Source: an uncultured Kiritimatiellota bacterium
GTDB taxonomy: Bacteria > Verrucomicrobiota > Kiritimatiellia > RFP12 > UBA1067
Assembly (NCBI GenBank): GCA_934621385.1
Contig: CAKTUI010000001.1
Coordinates: 1-64,000 of the forward strand
DNA: 64,000 bases
Direction: 5' to 3'
This document shows positions 42,468-50,902 of this stretch, in pieces. Both the position numbers and the translations under genes were made by a program. How positions within the stretch are numbered: position 1 is the stretch's first letter; each line of letters opens with the position of its first letter. Below the pieces are notes generated by a model. That model did not search any database, was not told where the DNA came from, and saw only the letters and a program-made list of their open reading frames with translations.

Positions 42468-43518
42468 ATTCGCGGAAGATGTGTTTAATGTCGAAAACGA
42501 GACGCTGGCGGTCATCCTGAGGACTGTGACCGGGGCGGACAAGCCCCGCGTCATGATTGTCGCGGACATGAATGTCGTCCAGCACTCCGAGGGGCTTGGC
42601 ACGAAGATTGGGCGTTATGTGCAGGCGCACGGCATCCAGTTGACCGGCAGCCCGGTTGTCATTGCCGGTGGCGAAAAGGTCAAGAGCGACGACCTTCAGA
42701 GCGTGGTGAACATCGTTTCCGCCATGCTGATGTCGAAGGTCGGGGTCGGCGACTGCATGCTGGCGATTGGCGGCGGGGCGCTTCTTGACGTCGCCTGCTA
42801 CGCGGCGGCGCAGGTGCGGGGCGGAGTCAAGGTCGTCCGTATGCCGACGACGATTGCCGCGATGATTGACGCGGGTTTTGCCGAGAAGGCGGCCGTGGAT
42901 TACCAGAGCGTCAAGGATGCCCTTTCGGTGCCGAGCGTCCCGGCGGCAATTGTCATCGACACGACCTTCAACGTCTCAATTCTGGACGGTGTCTGGCGCG
43001 GCGGTTATGCCGAGGCCGTGCGGCTCGCGGCAGTTTCGGACGGCCCGCTGATGAAGAAGCTCGCGGCACAGGCGGCGGCGTTCAAGAACCGGGATGCGGA
43101 GGCGTGCAAGATGGTCGTCGAGTCCTGCGTGGCCTCGCGCATGAAGAAGGGCGACACGGGCTTTGCCCTGTGGAGTGCCCTCCGGTTAGAGGCGATGAGC
43201 GGCTTCAAGCTGCCGCACGGGTATGCCGTCGCGATGGGAATCGTCATCGACACGGGCTACGCCGTGGCCAAGGGCCTGCTGAGCGAGAAAGATCGTGCGG
43301 TCATCGTGGGTGCGCTGCGGGACTGCGGGGCGCTGGACGGCATCGTCCACAGCCAGCACCTCCTGGCGCAGCCCGACAACATCCTGCTCGGACTTGACGC
43401 CTGGAAGCTTTCCACCGGCAGCGAGACAATCGTTCTGCCGACCGGTCTCGGCAAGTCCGTTGAGGAGCCGATGTCCGATCGGGGGGCTATGAAGGATGCC
43501 ATAAATATGGTAAAATAG
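42436..43518 (+). CDS. divergent 3-dehydroquinate synthase-like sugar-phosphate cyclase
   Basis: A 360-residue protein of the dehydroquinate synthase superfamily. NAD-binding GGGALLDVACYAAAQ, MPTTIAAMIDAGF and the metal-ligand Glu in GGYAEAVRL are recognisable, as is HGYAVAMGI with one metal His. The usual GHTxGHAIE segment, which carries another zinc-ligand His, is replaced by WSALRLEAMSGFK. The NxxKNxxG substrate loop is also altered. It may be the organism's AroB with an unusual active site, or another sugar-phosphate cyclase. Overlap with recN implies co-translation. Confidence 0.65.
   Translation: MRKNSYPYPVEFAEDVFNVENETLAVILRTVTGADKPRVMIVADMNVVQHSEGLGTKIGRYVQAHGIQLTGSPVVIAGGEKVKSDDLQSVVNIVSAMLMSKVGVGDCMLAIGGGALLDVACYAAAQVRGGVKVVRMPTTIAAMIDAGFAEKAAVDYQSVKDALSVPSVPAAIVIDTTFNVSILDGVWRGGYAEAVRLAAVSDGPLMKKLAAQAAAFKNRDAEACKMVVESCVASRMKKGDTGFALWSALRLEAMSGFKLPHGYAVAMGIVIDTGYAVAKGLLSEKDRAVIVGALRDCGALDGIVHSQHLLAQPDNILLGLDAWKLSTGSETIVLPTGLGKSVEEPMSDRGAMKDAINMVK
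43508..43516 (+). promoter_or_regulatory. extended -10 element upstream of bamA (leaderless configuration)
   Basis: TGGTAAAAT ends 7 nt before the bamA ATG and overlaps the stop codon region of the aroB-like gene. No Shine-Dalgarno sequence precedes bamA. Confidence 0.45.
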
Positions 43519-43523
43519 CCGCC

Positions 43524-45926
43524 ATGAAACGACTTGTCGCTTTTTTGGCGTTGTCCTGTGCGTCCGTCTTCGCGGCGGACATTGTTGATGTCAAGGTTAA
43601 GATTCTTGATGGGTTTGGCGGCGATACGGGGTCCGTTATCACGCGGTGCCAGACGAAGGTCGGCATGGTCTACGACCCCGTAACGATTTCGCGGGATGTC
43701 ACGTCTCTGAAGGATTCGGGCGAATTTGAGGATATTGAGGCCGATGCCCAGCGGCTGGCGGACGGCGTGGAAGTGACGTTCTACGTCAAGCGGAAGATTC
43801 GCTATCAGGCACCGATGGTCGTCAAGGGCTGCGACTACTTCAGCGAATCGCGTGTGGCGAAGGAGTCCGAGCTGAAGGACGGCTTCCTCTATGGCGAGGG
43901 AGACCTGGCGGCGGCGGCGGCGAAGGTGCGCTTGGCCTACCGAAAGAAATATTACCTCGATGCGAAGGTCGCCCCTCTCGTCACCCCGATTCCCGGGGCG
44001 GGGAACAACTGCACGGTCACCTTCTTTGTGGACGAGGGGACGCGGCAGAAGTTCCGCAATTTCGTCTTCGACGGGGCGGTTCACGCGGTTGAGAAGCCCT
44101 GGTGGGGCCCGGCGTGGTGGACACCGGGTGAGGGGTGCTTTGACGAGACGGAGCTGCGCGATGCCATCAACGACTATCCCTGGTGGAATCCCGTCGGCTG
44201 GTTTACGGAAACGCCGGTCACGGTTGAGCAGCAGGCCCAGTGCGTTGCGAAGTTGGAGGAAGTCTACCGCAATCACGGCTATCTGGATGTCAAGATTGAC
44301 CTGCCCAAGCGCGTCGAGACCGAAGACCCTGGGCGCGTGGACGTTTGCTTCAAGGTTGAGGAAGGCCCGCGCTACCGGCTCGGCAAGACGGAAATCCGGG
44401 GCGTGACGCGCTATCCGGTCGAGGCCGTCCGCAGTCGGAGCAAACTGCCGCAGGAAGGGGCCGTCGCGGGGGAGAAGGAACTCTCGGATGCCGCGCACCG
44501 CATTCAGGTGGCGGTTGGATCGGGCGACTCGGGCTTGGCCGACACGCGTGTTGACGTGAAGTGCGTTCCCCGTGAGAACGACCCGACGATTGTCGATGTC
44601 GTCTTTGATGTGGAGGAGGGCGTTCCCGTGGTGATTGATGATGTCGTCATCCGTGGCAATGACTACACGAAGGACAAGGTGATTCGGCGGGAAATTGCCC
44701 TCGGCCCCGGCGATCGGATGTTGGCCGACCGCGCCGAGCGCAGCCAGCGGCGACTGGAAAACCTCGACTACTTCTCGCGTGTGCGCTACTATCTTGAAAA
44801 CAGTGGGCGCGGCAAGAATGAGAACGGCGAGGAATACCGCAACCTGGTCTACGAGGTCGAGGAGAAGAACACGGGTTCGTTCATGGTCGGCCTTGGTGCA
44901 AGCTCGGTTGACTCGGTCTACCTGTCGGCGGAAGTCTCGCAGTCGAACTTCGACCTGTTTGCGCCCGACAAGCTCTTCCGTGGTGCGGGGCAGAAGGGCC
45001 GCGCTTATGTTCAGTGGGGTCCACGCATCCAGACGTATGAGGCGAGCGTGACGGAGCCGCACCTCTTCGACCGTATGCTGGAGTTGACGGTCGAGGGCTA
45101 TCGCCGTGGGCGGTGGTACGACGACTACGACCTCTACCGCACGGGCGCGGCGGCAACGTTCAGCTACCCGGTCAAGTTCTGGCCGACGTGGGATGCGTTC
45201 GGCCGCCTTGGCATCCGCTACACGCTGGAGTACGTCAACTTTGACGACATCGAGCACGGCGACTGGGTTTATGACGGCAAGACGGTGTCGCTTGACCAGG
45301 AGGACAGCCTGTACGGTGACAACTGGGAGTCCGTGGTGCGTCTCTTCTGGAGCCGTGACGGACGCGACAACTTCCGGATGCCGACGAAGGGCGGCCGTTC
45401 GCAGATCTTCGTTGATGTGACGGCTGGTGGAGACAACGAATATTGGCGTGCTGGCTTCAACCACCGCCAGTACTTCCCCGTCTGGAAGCGGTATAATCAT
45501 GTCTTCATGGTCGGCGTGCGGGCTGAGACGATTGACGCGATTACCGATGAGGTGCCGATTTACGACCGCATGTTCCTCGGCGGCCCGCGCACAATTCGCG
45601 GCGTCAAGTATCGCAATGTCTCGCCTTACGCCACGCGGGCGCATGACGATATGCCGTGGGGCGGCAAGACGCTCTTCTGCATGAATTTCGAGTACACGAT
45701 TCCGATTGTGAAGATGCTGCGCCTCGCGGCGTTTTCGGATGTTGGCTCCGTGGGTGCTGATACCTTTGACCTCGACTTCTCCGATACGTTCGCCTGGTCG
45801 GTTGGTCTTGGCCTGCGCATCGATATCCCGATGTTCCCGATTCGCCTCGACTTCGCCACGCCCATCGAGAAGCCCGATCGGGCCGAGGAAGAGGCGTTCT
45901 CGTTCATGATTGGCTACGATTTCTAA
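43524..45926 (+). CDS. bamA: outer-membrane protein assembly factor BamA
   Basis: An 800-residue Omp85 protein. A signal peptide (MKRLVAFLALSCASVFA) is followed by POTRA domains over about residues 20-430 and a 16-strand barrel (about 440-800). The barrel lid/L6 motif reads GGPRTIRGVKYR (VRGF-type) and the C-terminus ends in Phe, the typical beta-signal residue. It inserts outer-membrane proteins. bamA-ompH-lpxD order is the same as in E. coli. POTRA 3 carries an unusual Trp/Pro-rich insertion (PWWGPAWWTPGEG, YPWWNPVGWF). Confidence 0.95.
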   Translation: MKRLVAFLALSCASVFAADIVDVKVKILDGFGGDTGSVITRCQTKVGMVYDPVTISRDVTSLKDSGEFEDIEADAQRLADGVEVTFYVKRKIRYQAPMVVKGCDYFSESRVAKESELKDGFLYGEGDLAAAAAKVRLAYRKKYYLDAKVAPLVTPIPGAGNNCTVTFFVDEGTRQKFRNFVFDGAVHAVEKPWWGPAWWTPGEGCFDETELRDAINDYPWWNPVGWFTETPVTVEQQAQCVAKLEEVYRNHGYLDVKIDLPKRVETEDPGRVDVCFKVEEGPRYRLGKTEIRGVTRYPVEAVRSRSKLPQEGAVAGEKELSDAAHRIQVAVGSGDSGLADTRVDVKCVPRENDPTIVDVVFDVEEGVPVVIDDVVIRGNDYTKDKVIRREIALGPGDRMLADRAERSQRRLENLDYFSRVRYYLENSGRGKNENGEEYRNLVYEVEEKNTGSFMVGLGASSVDSVYLSAEVSQSNFDLFAPDKLFRGAGQKGRAYVQWGPRIQTYEASVTEPHLFDRMLELTVEGYRRGRWYDDYDLYRTGAAATFSYPVKFWPTWDAFGRLGIRYTLEYVNFDDIEHGDWVYDGKTVSLDQEDSLYGDNWESVVRLFWSRDGRDNFRMPTKGGRSQIFVDVTAGGDNEYWRAGFNHRQYFPVWKRYNHVFMVGVRAETIDAITDEVPIYDRMFLGGPRTIRGVKYRNVSPYATRAHDDMPWGGKTLFCMNFEYTIPIVKMLRLAAFSDVGSVGADTFDLDFSDTFAWSVGLGLRIDIPMFPIRLDFATPIEKPDRAEEEAFSFMIGYDF

Positions 45927-45977
45927 CAATTCCAATACAAATAGCTTGAAAGCTGAGAGGGAAAGGTAAGACAGAAG

Positions 45978-46538
45978 ATGAAGAAACTGATGATGCTTGC
46001 GGTTCTTGCGGTTGCAACGGTCGCATTCGGTGACGTGAAGATTGGCACGGTCGATCTCATGAAGATTGTCCGCAACCACCCGAACTATGAGCACGACAAG
46101 CGGATGCTTTCAGAGACGGAAAAGAGCCATACGAAGCGGTTGGATTCCCTGAAGGACGAGCTTGAGAAGGTTCAGCAGGAAGGTAAGGAACTTGCCGATC
46201 AGTTGCGCAGCCCGATGCTGGCGGCCTCGGCCAAGGCGAAGATTGAGAAGGAACTGATGGGCATTCAGGAGAAGTTCCTTCGCGGTCAGCAGAACCTCCG
46301 TTCGGAGGCCATGCGTTCCCAGCAGGAGCTTCAGGAGCTTGAGGGTCAGTTCATGAAGGTGACGACGGATCAGATTCGTGAGAAGATTTCGACCTATGCG
46401 AAGGAGAATGGCTACGACTTGATTCTGGATGCGAACGTCGTTCCGTATGTGAATGCGTCCTTTGACATGACGGCGGCGATTCTGAAGTCCCTTGGTGTTG
46501 ACCCCGAAAAGGTGGCGAAGAAAGATGAAGGCAAGTGA
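45978..46538 (+). CDS. OmpH/Skp-family periplasmic chaperone
   Basis: A 186-residue protein with a signal peptide (MKKLMMLAVLAVATVAFG), a short beta segment (KIGTVDLMKIV) and a long Lys/Glu-rich coiled-coil tentacle (about residues 40-150). Such trimeric chaperones hold unfolded outer-membrane proteins for BamA, encoded just upstream. AGGGAAAGG precedes the ATG. The 3' end overlaps lpxD by 14 bp. Confidence 0.9.
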   Translation: MKKLMMLAVLAVATVAFGDVKIGTVDLMKIVRNHPNYEHDKRMLSETEKSHTKRLDSLKDELEKVQQEGKELADQLRSPMLAASAKAKIEKELMGIQEKFLRGQQNLRSEAMRSQQELQELEGQFMKVTTDQIREKISTYAKENGYDLILDANVVPYVNASFDMTAAILKSLGVDPEKVAKKDEGK

Positions 46539-47547
46539 GTTGGCGAAAATCCTCGGGGGTAGCCTCGAAGGAGCGGATGTTGAGTTAAGCGCCTGCGGCG
46601 GCCTTGAGGAGGCGCGCCCGGGCGACTTGAGCTTCTGCAAGGATCCGAAGCATGTGAAACTCGTCCAGGCGACGAAGGCGAGCGCGGTTCTGCTCCCGCC
46701 GGACTGGGATCGCGGTGCGCCGTGCTCCATCATCCGCGTGAGCGACCCCAATCACGCCTGCATGGCGGCGGCGAAGCTGTTCGCTCCGCCCGAACCCGTC
46801 CGTGCGCCGGGTGTCCACCCGACGGCGATTGTCGATGCCTCGGTCAAGTTGGGGCCGAATGTCCATGTGGGGGCGTTCACCGTCATTGAGAAGGGGGCCG
46901 AGATCGGCGAGGGCGCGGTTATCGAGGCTCAGGTCTTCATTGGTGAGGGTTGCAAGGTCGGTGCAGGGACGCACATCTATCCGCAGGTGACGCTTCGCGA
47001 GGGGACGATTGTCGGACGCTCGTGTATTATCCATTGCGGCGTTCGCCTTGGTGGTGACGGCTACGGCTTCAACAACGGTCGCCGCCCGGATGGCAGCGTC
47101 TTCATCGAGAAGATTCCGCAGCTGGGCATTGTCGAGATTGGCGATGGCGTTGAAATCGGCTCCAACACGACGATTGACCGTGCGCGCATCGGGCGGACCT
47201 ATATCGGCCCGATGACGAAGATTGACAACCTTGTGCAGATTGGGCACAATGTGAAGGTCAAGGGCTATTCGGGACTGATTGCCCAGTCGGGAGTCGCTGG
47301 TTCGACGGAGATTGGGTACGGGTGCCTCATTTGGGCGCAGGCTGGCGTTTCGGGGCATATCAAGGTCGCGGACGGCGTTCAGGTTGGCCCGCAGGCCGGT
47401 GTCTCGCAGACGCTCGATGGCTCCGTCAAGTACGTCCTTGGTGCGCCGGCTGAGAGCATGAAGGACTTCGGCGGACGAGTGCTCCTGCCGAAGATGGTGG
47501 CGAAGCTTCGAGCGGAAGTCAAGGAACTCAAGTCTAAGATTGGTTGA
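46525..47547 (+). CDS. lpxD: UDP-3-O-(3-hydroxyacyl)glucosamine N-acyltransferase
   Basis: A 340-residue LpxD that adds the second hydroxyacyl chain in lipid A synthesis. An N-terminal uridine-binding domain (about 1-100) leads into a left-handed beta-helix of hexapeptide repeats ([LIV]GxxxxI, about 105-320) with the catalytic His in LVQIGHNVKVKG. A short C-terminal helix ends the protein. The ATG at 46525 is inside the ompH-like reading frame and is the only start that preserves the family N-terminus. Confidence 0.95.
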   Translation: MKASELAKILGGSLEGADVELSACGGLEEARPGDLSFCKDPKHVKLVQATKASAVLLPPDWDRGAPCSIIRVSDPNHACMAAAKLFAPPEPVRAPGVHPTAIVDASVKLGPNVHVGAFTVIEKGAEIGEGAVIEAQVFIGEGCKVGAGTHIYPQVTLREGTIVGRSCIIHCGVRLGGDGYGFNNGRRPDGSVFIEKIPQLGIVEIGDGVEIGSNTTIDRARIGRTYIGPMTKIDNLVQIGHNVKVKGYSGLIAQSGVAGSTEIGYGCLIWAQAGVSGHIKVADGVQVGPQAGVSQTLDGSVKYVLGAPAESMKDFGGRVLLPKMVAKLRAEVKELKSKIG

Positions 47548-47560
47548 GGATTCAGCGGCC

Positions 47561-48049
47561 ATGTCGGAGAAAATAGCGGTTTATCCGGGCACATTTGATC
47601 CGATGACGAAGGGACACTTCGACCTCATCGTTCGTGCGTCGACGCTCTACGATCGTCTGATTGTCGCTGTCGCGGCGACCAGCACGAAGGCGGGGGCGAT
47701 GTTCCCCGGCGAGGAGCGGCTCGCGATGATTCGCGAGGACGTTGAGCGGGCGGGGTTGACGAATGTGACCGTCAAGGTTCTGGACACGCTGTTGGTGGAC
47801 TTCTGCCGCCGCGAAGGGGCTCGCGTCGTGATTCGCGGCGTTCGGGTCTACAGCGACTTCGAGTATGAGTTTCAGATGGCCCTGACCAATCGGAGGATGG
47901 CTCCCGAGATTGAGACGCTCTTCATGATGCCGAGCGAGAACCTGTCCTATGTGACGGCTTCGACCGTGCGTGAAATTGCCCGGTATGGCGGCGATACGGT
48001 GCCTTTTGTGACGGAAGCCGTCCAGAAGCGTCTCGCGGCGAGGAAGTGA
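47561..48049 (+). CDS. coaD: phosphopantetheine adenylyltransferase
   Basis: A 162-residue CoaD, penultimate enzyme of CoA synthesis (4'-phosphopantetheine plus ATP to dephospho-CoA). YPGTFDPMTKGHFDL contains the TxGH nucleotidyl-transfer motif, RGVRVYSDFEYEFQMA the substrate loop and TASTVREIARYGG the ISSTxxR-like ATP motif. Start chosen at the ATG that places YPGTFDP near residue 7. Confidence 0.96.
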   Translation: MSEKIAVYPGTFDPMTKGHFDLIVRASTLYDRLIVAVAATSTKAGAMFPGEERLAMIREDVERAGLTNVTVKVLDTLLVDFCRREGARVVIRGVRVYSDFEYEFQMALTNRRMAPEIETLFMMPSENLSYVTASTVREIARYGGDTVPFVTEAVQKRLAARK

Positions 48050-48058
48050 GCGATTCCC

Positions 48059-49621
48059 GTGTCGAAGGGAATTCTTGGCAACGCCTTTATCGTTGGGTCC
48101 TTGACGGCCTTGAGCCGCGTCCTTGGACTTGTGCGGGAGATGTTGCAGTCCCGCCTGATTGGTGCGGGGGTTGAGCAGTCGGCCTTTACCCTCGCCTTCG
48201 CCATTCCGAACATGATGCGCAAGCTCTTCGGGGAGGGGGCTTTGACGGCGGCGTTTGTGCCCATCTTCCGAGGCGAAGTCGAGGCGGTGGGCCTTGCACG
48301 GGCCGGGCGGCTTGCGCGGGCCGTCATGACGACGGTGTTCGTTGCCTTGCTGGCACTTGTTGCACTCTCCTGCGGCGCCTTGGGGCTGTGGAGTCATTTT
48401 GCCAATCTGGGGCCTCGTGCGGAGCTGATTGTTTCGCTCGTTGAGATTCTGCTTCCCTACATGCTTTTTATCTGCGGCGCGGCGTTTGGGATGGGTGTCC
48501 TCAACACATTGGGACGCTTCAAGGCCGCCGGATTCATGCCGGCCTTGCTCAATGTCCTGTGGATTGCCACGTTGGCTGTTCTGCTGTTCATTCCCGGGTT
48601 GACGCCCCGCGAACGGGTGAAAGTCGTCGCCTGGTCCATCCTCGCGGCGGGGGCGGTCCAGATGGCGTTCATGTTCGTCTGTATGCATCGGGCGGGTGTG
48701 CGTCCTTTTCTCACATTTGTCGGGTGGCGCGATGAGAAGACGAGGCTCGTGTGGCGCAACCTCGGAATTGCCGCGTTCGGGGCGGGAGCCATACAGGTCA
48801 ACTACATGCTGGACCAGGTCTTGGCGCAGTGGGCGAGTCCTTGGGCGGCGGGTGTTATCGGCTATGCCGAGCGGCTGATGGACCTTCCGCTGGGTGTCAT
48901 CGGTGTGGCCTTCGGGACGGTTCTCCTGCCGACGTTCGCCGGCTTCTTTGCGCGGCAGGATGTGGCCGGTGCACGCCAGGCGCTTGTCTCGTCCGTAACT
49001 TCGCTTCTTTTCGTGATGATTCCGGCGGCCGTGGGGCTCTGCATCCTTGCTCCCGAGGTCACGCGTGTCATTTATGAGGGGGGCGACTTCGATGCGCAGG
49101 CGACGGTGCGCGTGTCCCGTGCGCTGGCGGTTTATGCGGTGGGGCTTGGTTTCTTCGGTTTTCAGAAGTCGATGGTGCCGTGGTTTCAGGCCCAGAATGA
49201 CATGAGGACGCCGCTTCGCGTTTCGGTGATGACGGTCTGCCTGAATGCCGCGCTGAACATATTGGCCGTCTTCCTTCTGCCGGTTGAATGGCGGCATGTT
49301 GGACTCGCCGTCTCGACTGTCCTTTGCGCGGCGGGGGGATGCCTACAGCTGCTGATCTTCGCCCGGCGGAAGAATGGGAGCCTTGGCCTTTGGTCGGGCG
49401 CGGCACTGCCCATTGCCAAGATGCTTCTTGCCGCCCTGGTGATGGGGGGTGCGGTGTTCGGTGCGCGGCCCTTCTTGGCACACATGAACGCCATCCTCTC
49501 GTTGGCGGTTCTCATCGGCCTTGGTGGGGTCGTCTATTTCCTCATTTCTGCCGCGCTGCATCGGGGGCGCCTGCGGGCATTTCTGCATCGGACGCGACCG
49601 GGAAGGCGGGGGACGGCATGA
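48059..49621 (+). CDS. murJ: lipid II flippase MurJ
   Basis: A 520-residue MOP-superfamily flippase with about 14 membrane segments. NAFIVGSLTALSRVLGLVREM at the N-terminus, AFAIPNMMRKLFGEGALTAAFVPIF and RVIYEGGDFDAQAT are characteristic of MurJ/MviN. It moves lipid-linked peptidoglycan precursor across the inner membrane. GTG start. Its stop overlaps the NYN gene (ATGA). Confidence 0.94.
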   Translation: MSKGILGNAFIVGSLTALSRVLGLVREMLQSRLIGAGVEQSAFTLAFAIPNMMRKLFGEGALTAAFVPIFRGEVEAVGLARAGRLARAVMTTVFVALLALVALSCGALGLWSHFANLGPRAELIVSLVEILLPYMLFICGAAFGMGVLNTLGRFKAAGFMPALLNVLWIATLAVLLFIPGLTPRERVKVVAWSILAAGAVQMAFMFVCMHRAGVRPFLTFVGWRDEKTRLVWRNLGIAAFGAGAIQVNYMLDQVLAQWASPWAAGVIGYAERLMDLPLGVIGVAFGTVLLPTFAGFFARQDVAGARQALVSSVTSLLFVMIPAAVGLCILAPEVTRVIYEGGDFDAQATVRVSRALAVYAVGLGFFGFQKSMVPWFQAQNDMRTPLRVSVMTVCLNAALNILAVFLLPVEWRHVGLAVSTVLCAAGGCLQLLIFARRKNGSLGLWSGAALPIAKMLLAALVMGGAVFGARPFLAHMNAILSLAVLIGLGGVVYFLISAALHRGRLRAFLHRTRPGRRGTA

Positions 49622-50145
49622 ACGCCCAGCAGGTGATGATGGATTCCCGTCTCCTCCATGTGCGGGAATTGCGGGCGGAAGTTGCGCATCTAAAGGAGGA
49701 GAATCACCGGCTCAAGACGGAGAGCGAGTCGCTGTCGCGGCACTTTGACCTTGCCATTTTGGCGGCGGAAGACTTGCGGACGCTGCCGCCCGACGGACGC
49801 TTCATCATCGTCGATGGCTGGAATCTCATCCTGGGGGCCAATCGGGAGGCCCCGAATCCGACGGCTCTCATTGAGCGTGTGCGCGGGTATCTCGCGGCGA
49901 ATCCGCAGGATTTCGTCTGGATTGTCTTTGATGGTGCGAAGGAGAATGCGCGTGTTGAGGGGCGGATGCGCCTTTCGTATACGGGCGGGACGGGCCTGCA
50001 TCGTGCCGATCGGTTTATCTGTGATTTTCTGCGAATGGCGCGGTTTCGCGGCGAATTGTCGCGCATTTCCGTTAAGACGAGCGACAAGGATTTTGCACGG
50101 GAAGTCGTCCGACTCGGGGCGACGACCGAAGCATGTCATTTCTGA
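49618..50145 (+). CDS. NYN-domain (YacP/DUF901-like) RNase-like protein
   Basis: A 175-residue protein. Residues 1-45 are a coiled coil (LRAEVAHLKEENHRLKTESESL). A NYN/PIN-type domain follows with an acidic triad: IIVDGWNLILG (about 62), VFDGAKEN (about 104) and TSDKDFAREVVRLGA (about 158), similar to YacP (Rae1), a ribosome-associated endoribonuclease. A coiled-coil N-terminus is unusual for that family. Coupled to murJ by a 4-bp overlap. Confidence 0.75.
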   Translation: MNAQQVMMDSRLLHVRELRAEVAHLKEENHRLKTESESLSRHFDLAILAAEDLRTLPPDGRFIIVDGWNLILGANREAPNPTALIERVRGYLAANPQDFVWIVFDGAKENARVEGRMRLSYTGGTGLHRADRFICDFLRMARFRGELSRISVKTSDKDFAREVVRLGATTEACHF

Positions 50146-50162
50146 CTGGGAGGAAAGGGAAA

Positions 50163-50756
50163 ATGAGAAAAGCAGTTTCATTGGGTGTTGTGCTCGTTCT
50201 TCTGTTGGGGGGCTGTCAGTATGCGGGCGATCCTGCGGGTCGACAGCTTGATGGGTCGAGGCCCCTGTCGGTTGCGGACTATGTCGGGATTCTGCAAAAG
50301 GCCGCGCAGGCCAAACCCAGCTCGGACGATCCATTCTATCCTGAGACGATGGAATTGTCCGCTGAATCGACTTCCTTTTACTCCGTGCGAAAGTGTGAAG
50401 TTGTCTACAAGGACTCGCGCTTTGTGAGCTTTAGGGCGGATACGGAGGATTATTACGGGGGAAATGGCAATCACCATGTAGTGACGGTTGGGACGATTGA
50501 ACGGGGTAGTGGACGGATTCTCGGGATTCTTGATTTTGTGCCGCGCCGCCAGTGGCCTACACTGGAGCGTCGCCTGCGCGAGGGGGCCATTCGAAAACTG
50601 GGCGGAGCCGAGCATCTGCAAGATGAGGTTCGGGTGAGCGAGAACTTCTACTTTGCGAAAGACGGCCTGCATTTCTTCTACAATCCGTATGAGATTGCCT
50701 GCGGCGCGGCGGGTTGTATCGAAGTTGTGGTCGACCCCGCGACGCTCGAACGCTGA
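50163..50756 (+). CDS. lipoprotein with DUF3298/RsiV-like domain
   Basis: A 197-residue predicted lipoprotein (lipobox LGGC, Cys at about residue 18). FVSFRADTEDYYGGNGNHHVVTVGTIE and the C-terminal FFYNPYEIACGAAGCIEVVV match the DUF3298 pattern, where a PYxIAxxAxG segment is conserved (found in RsiV-like anti-sigma factors and PdaC-type deacetylases). A lysozyme- or peptidoglycan-related role is possible but unproven. GGAGGAAAGGG precedes the ATG. Confidence 0.72.
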   Translation: MRKAVSLGVVLVLLLGGCQYAGDPAGRQLDGSRPLSVADYVGILQKAAQAKPSSDDPFYPETMELSAESTSFYSVRKCEVVYKDSRFVSFRADTEDYYGGNGNHHVVTVGTIERGSGRILGILDFVPRRQWPTLERRLREGAIRKLGGAEHLQDEVRVSENFYFAKDGLHFFYNPYEIACGAAGCIEVVVDPATLER

Positions 50757-50790
50757 AGGGACCTGTCAGTCAGCGGCTCGCTCTCGGGCC

Positions 50791-50824
50791 GTTGGGCAAC
50801 CCAAGGGACGAGGCCTGCCGGACG
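50791..50824. repeat. interspersed 34-bp repeat, copy 1
   Basis: The block, containing AAGGGACGAGGCCTGCCGG, is identical at 32 of 34 positions to 59331-59364. Both copies lie upstream of a shared promoter block. Confidence 0.85.
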
Positions 50825-50857
50825 ACAGGCGCGGCAAAACGGCGAGGGACGGATTCT

Positions 50858-50894
50858 GCGCAAGCCCCCGAGAGGGCGGTTTATGGTATAATAT
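50858..50894 (+). promoter_or_regulatory. promoter block shared with ileS, copy 1
   Basis: A 37-bp segment ending GGGCGGTTTATGGTATAAT (plus AT) matches 59481-59517 at 33 of 37 positions. TATAAT is at 50887-50892, preceded by TGG. The aminotransferase ATG follows 10 nt later. Confidence 0.75.
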
Positions 50895-50902
50895 CTCCCA
50901 CT

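Noticed and set aside
45492..45497. TATAAT inside bamA
   Set aside because: No -35 hexamer at 17-18 bp and no gene start downstream; encodes ordinary barrel residues.
43257..46094. 945-codon minus-strand open frame opposite bamA
   Set aside because: Antisense shadow of bamA and ompH; composition dominated by Arg, Leu, Val and His with no recognisable domain.
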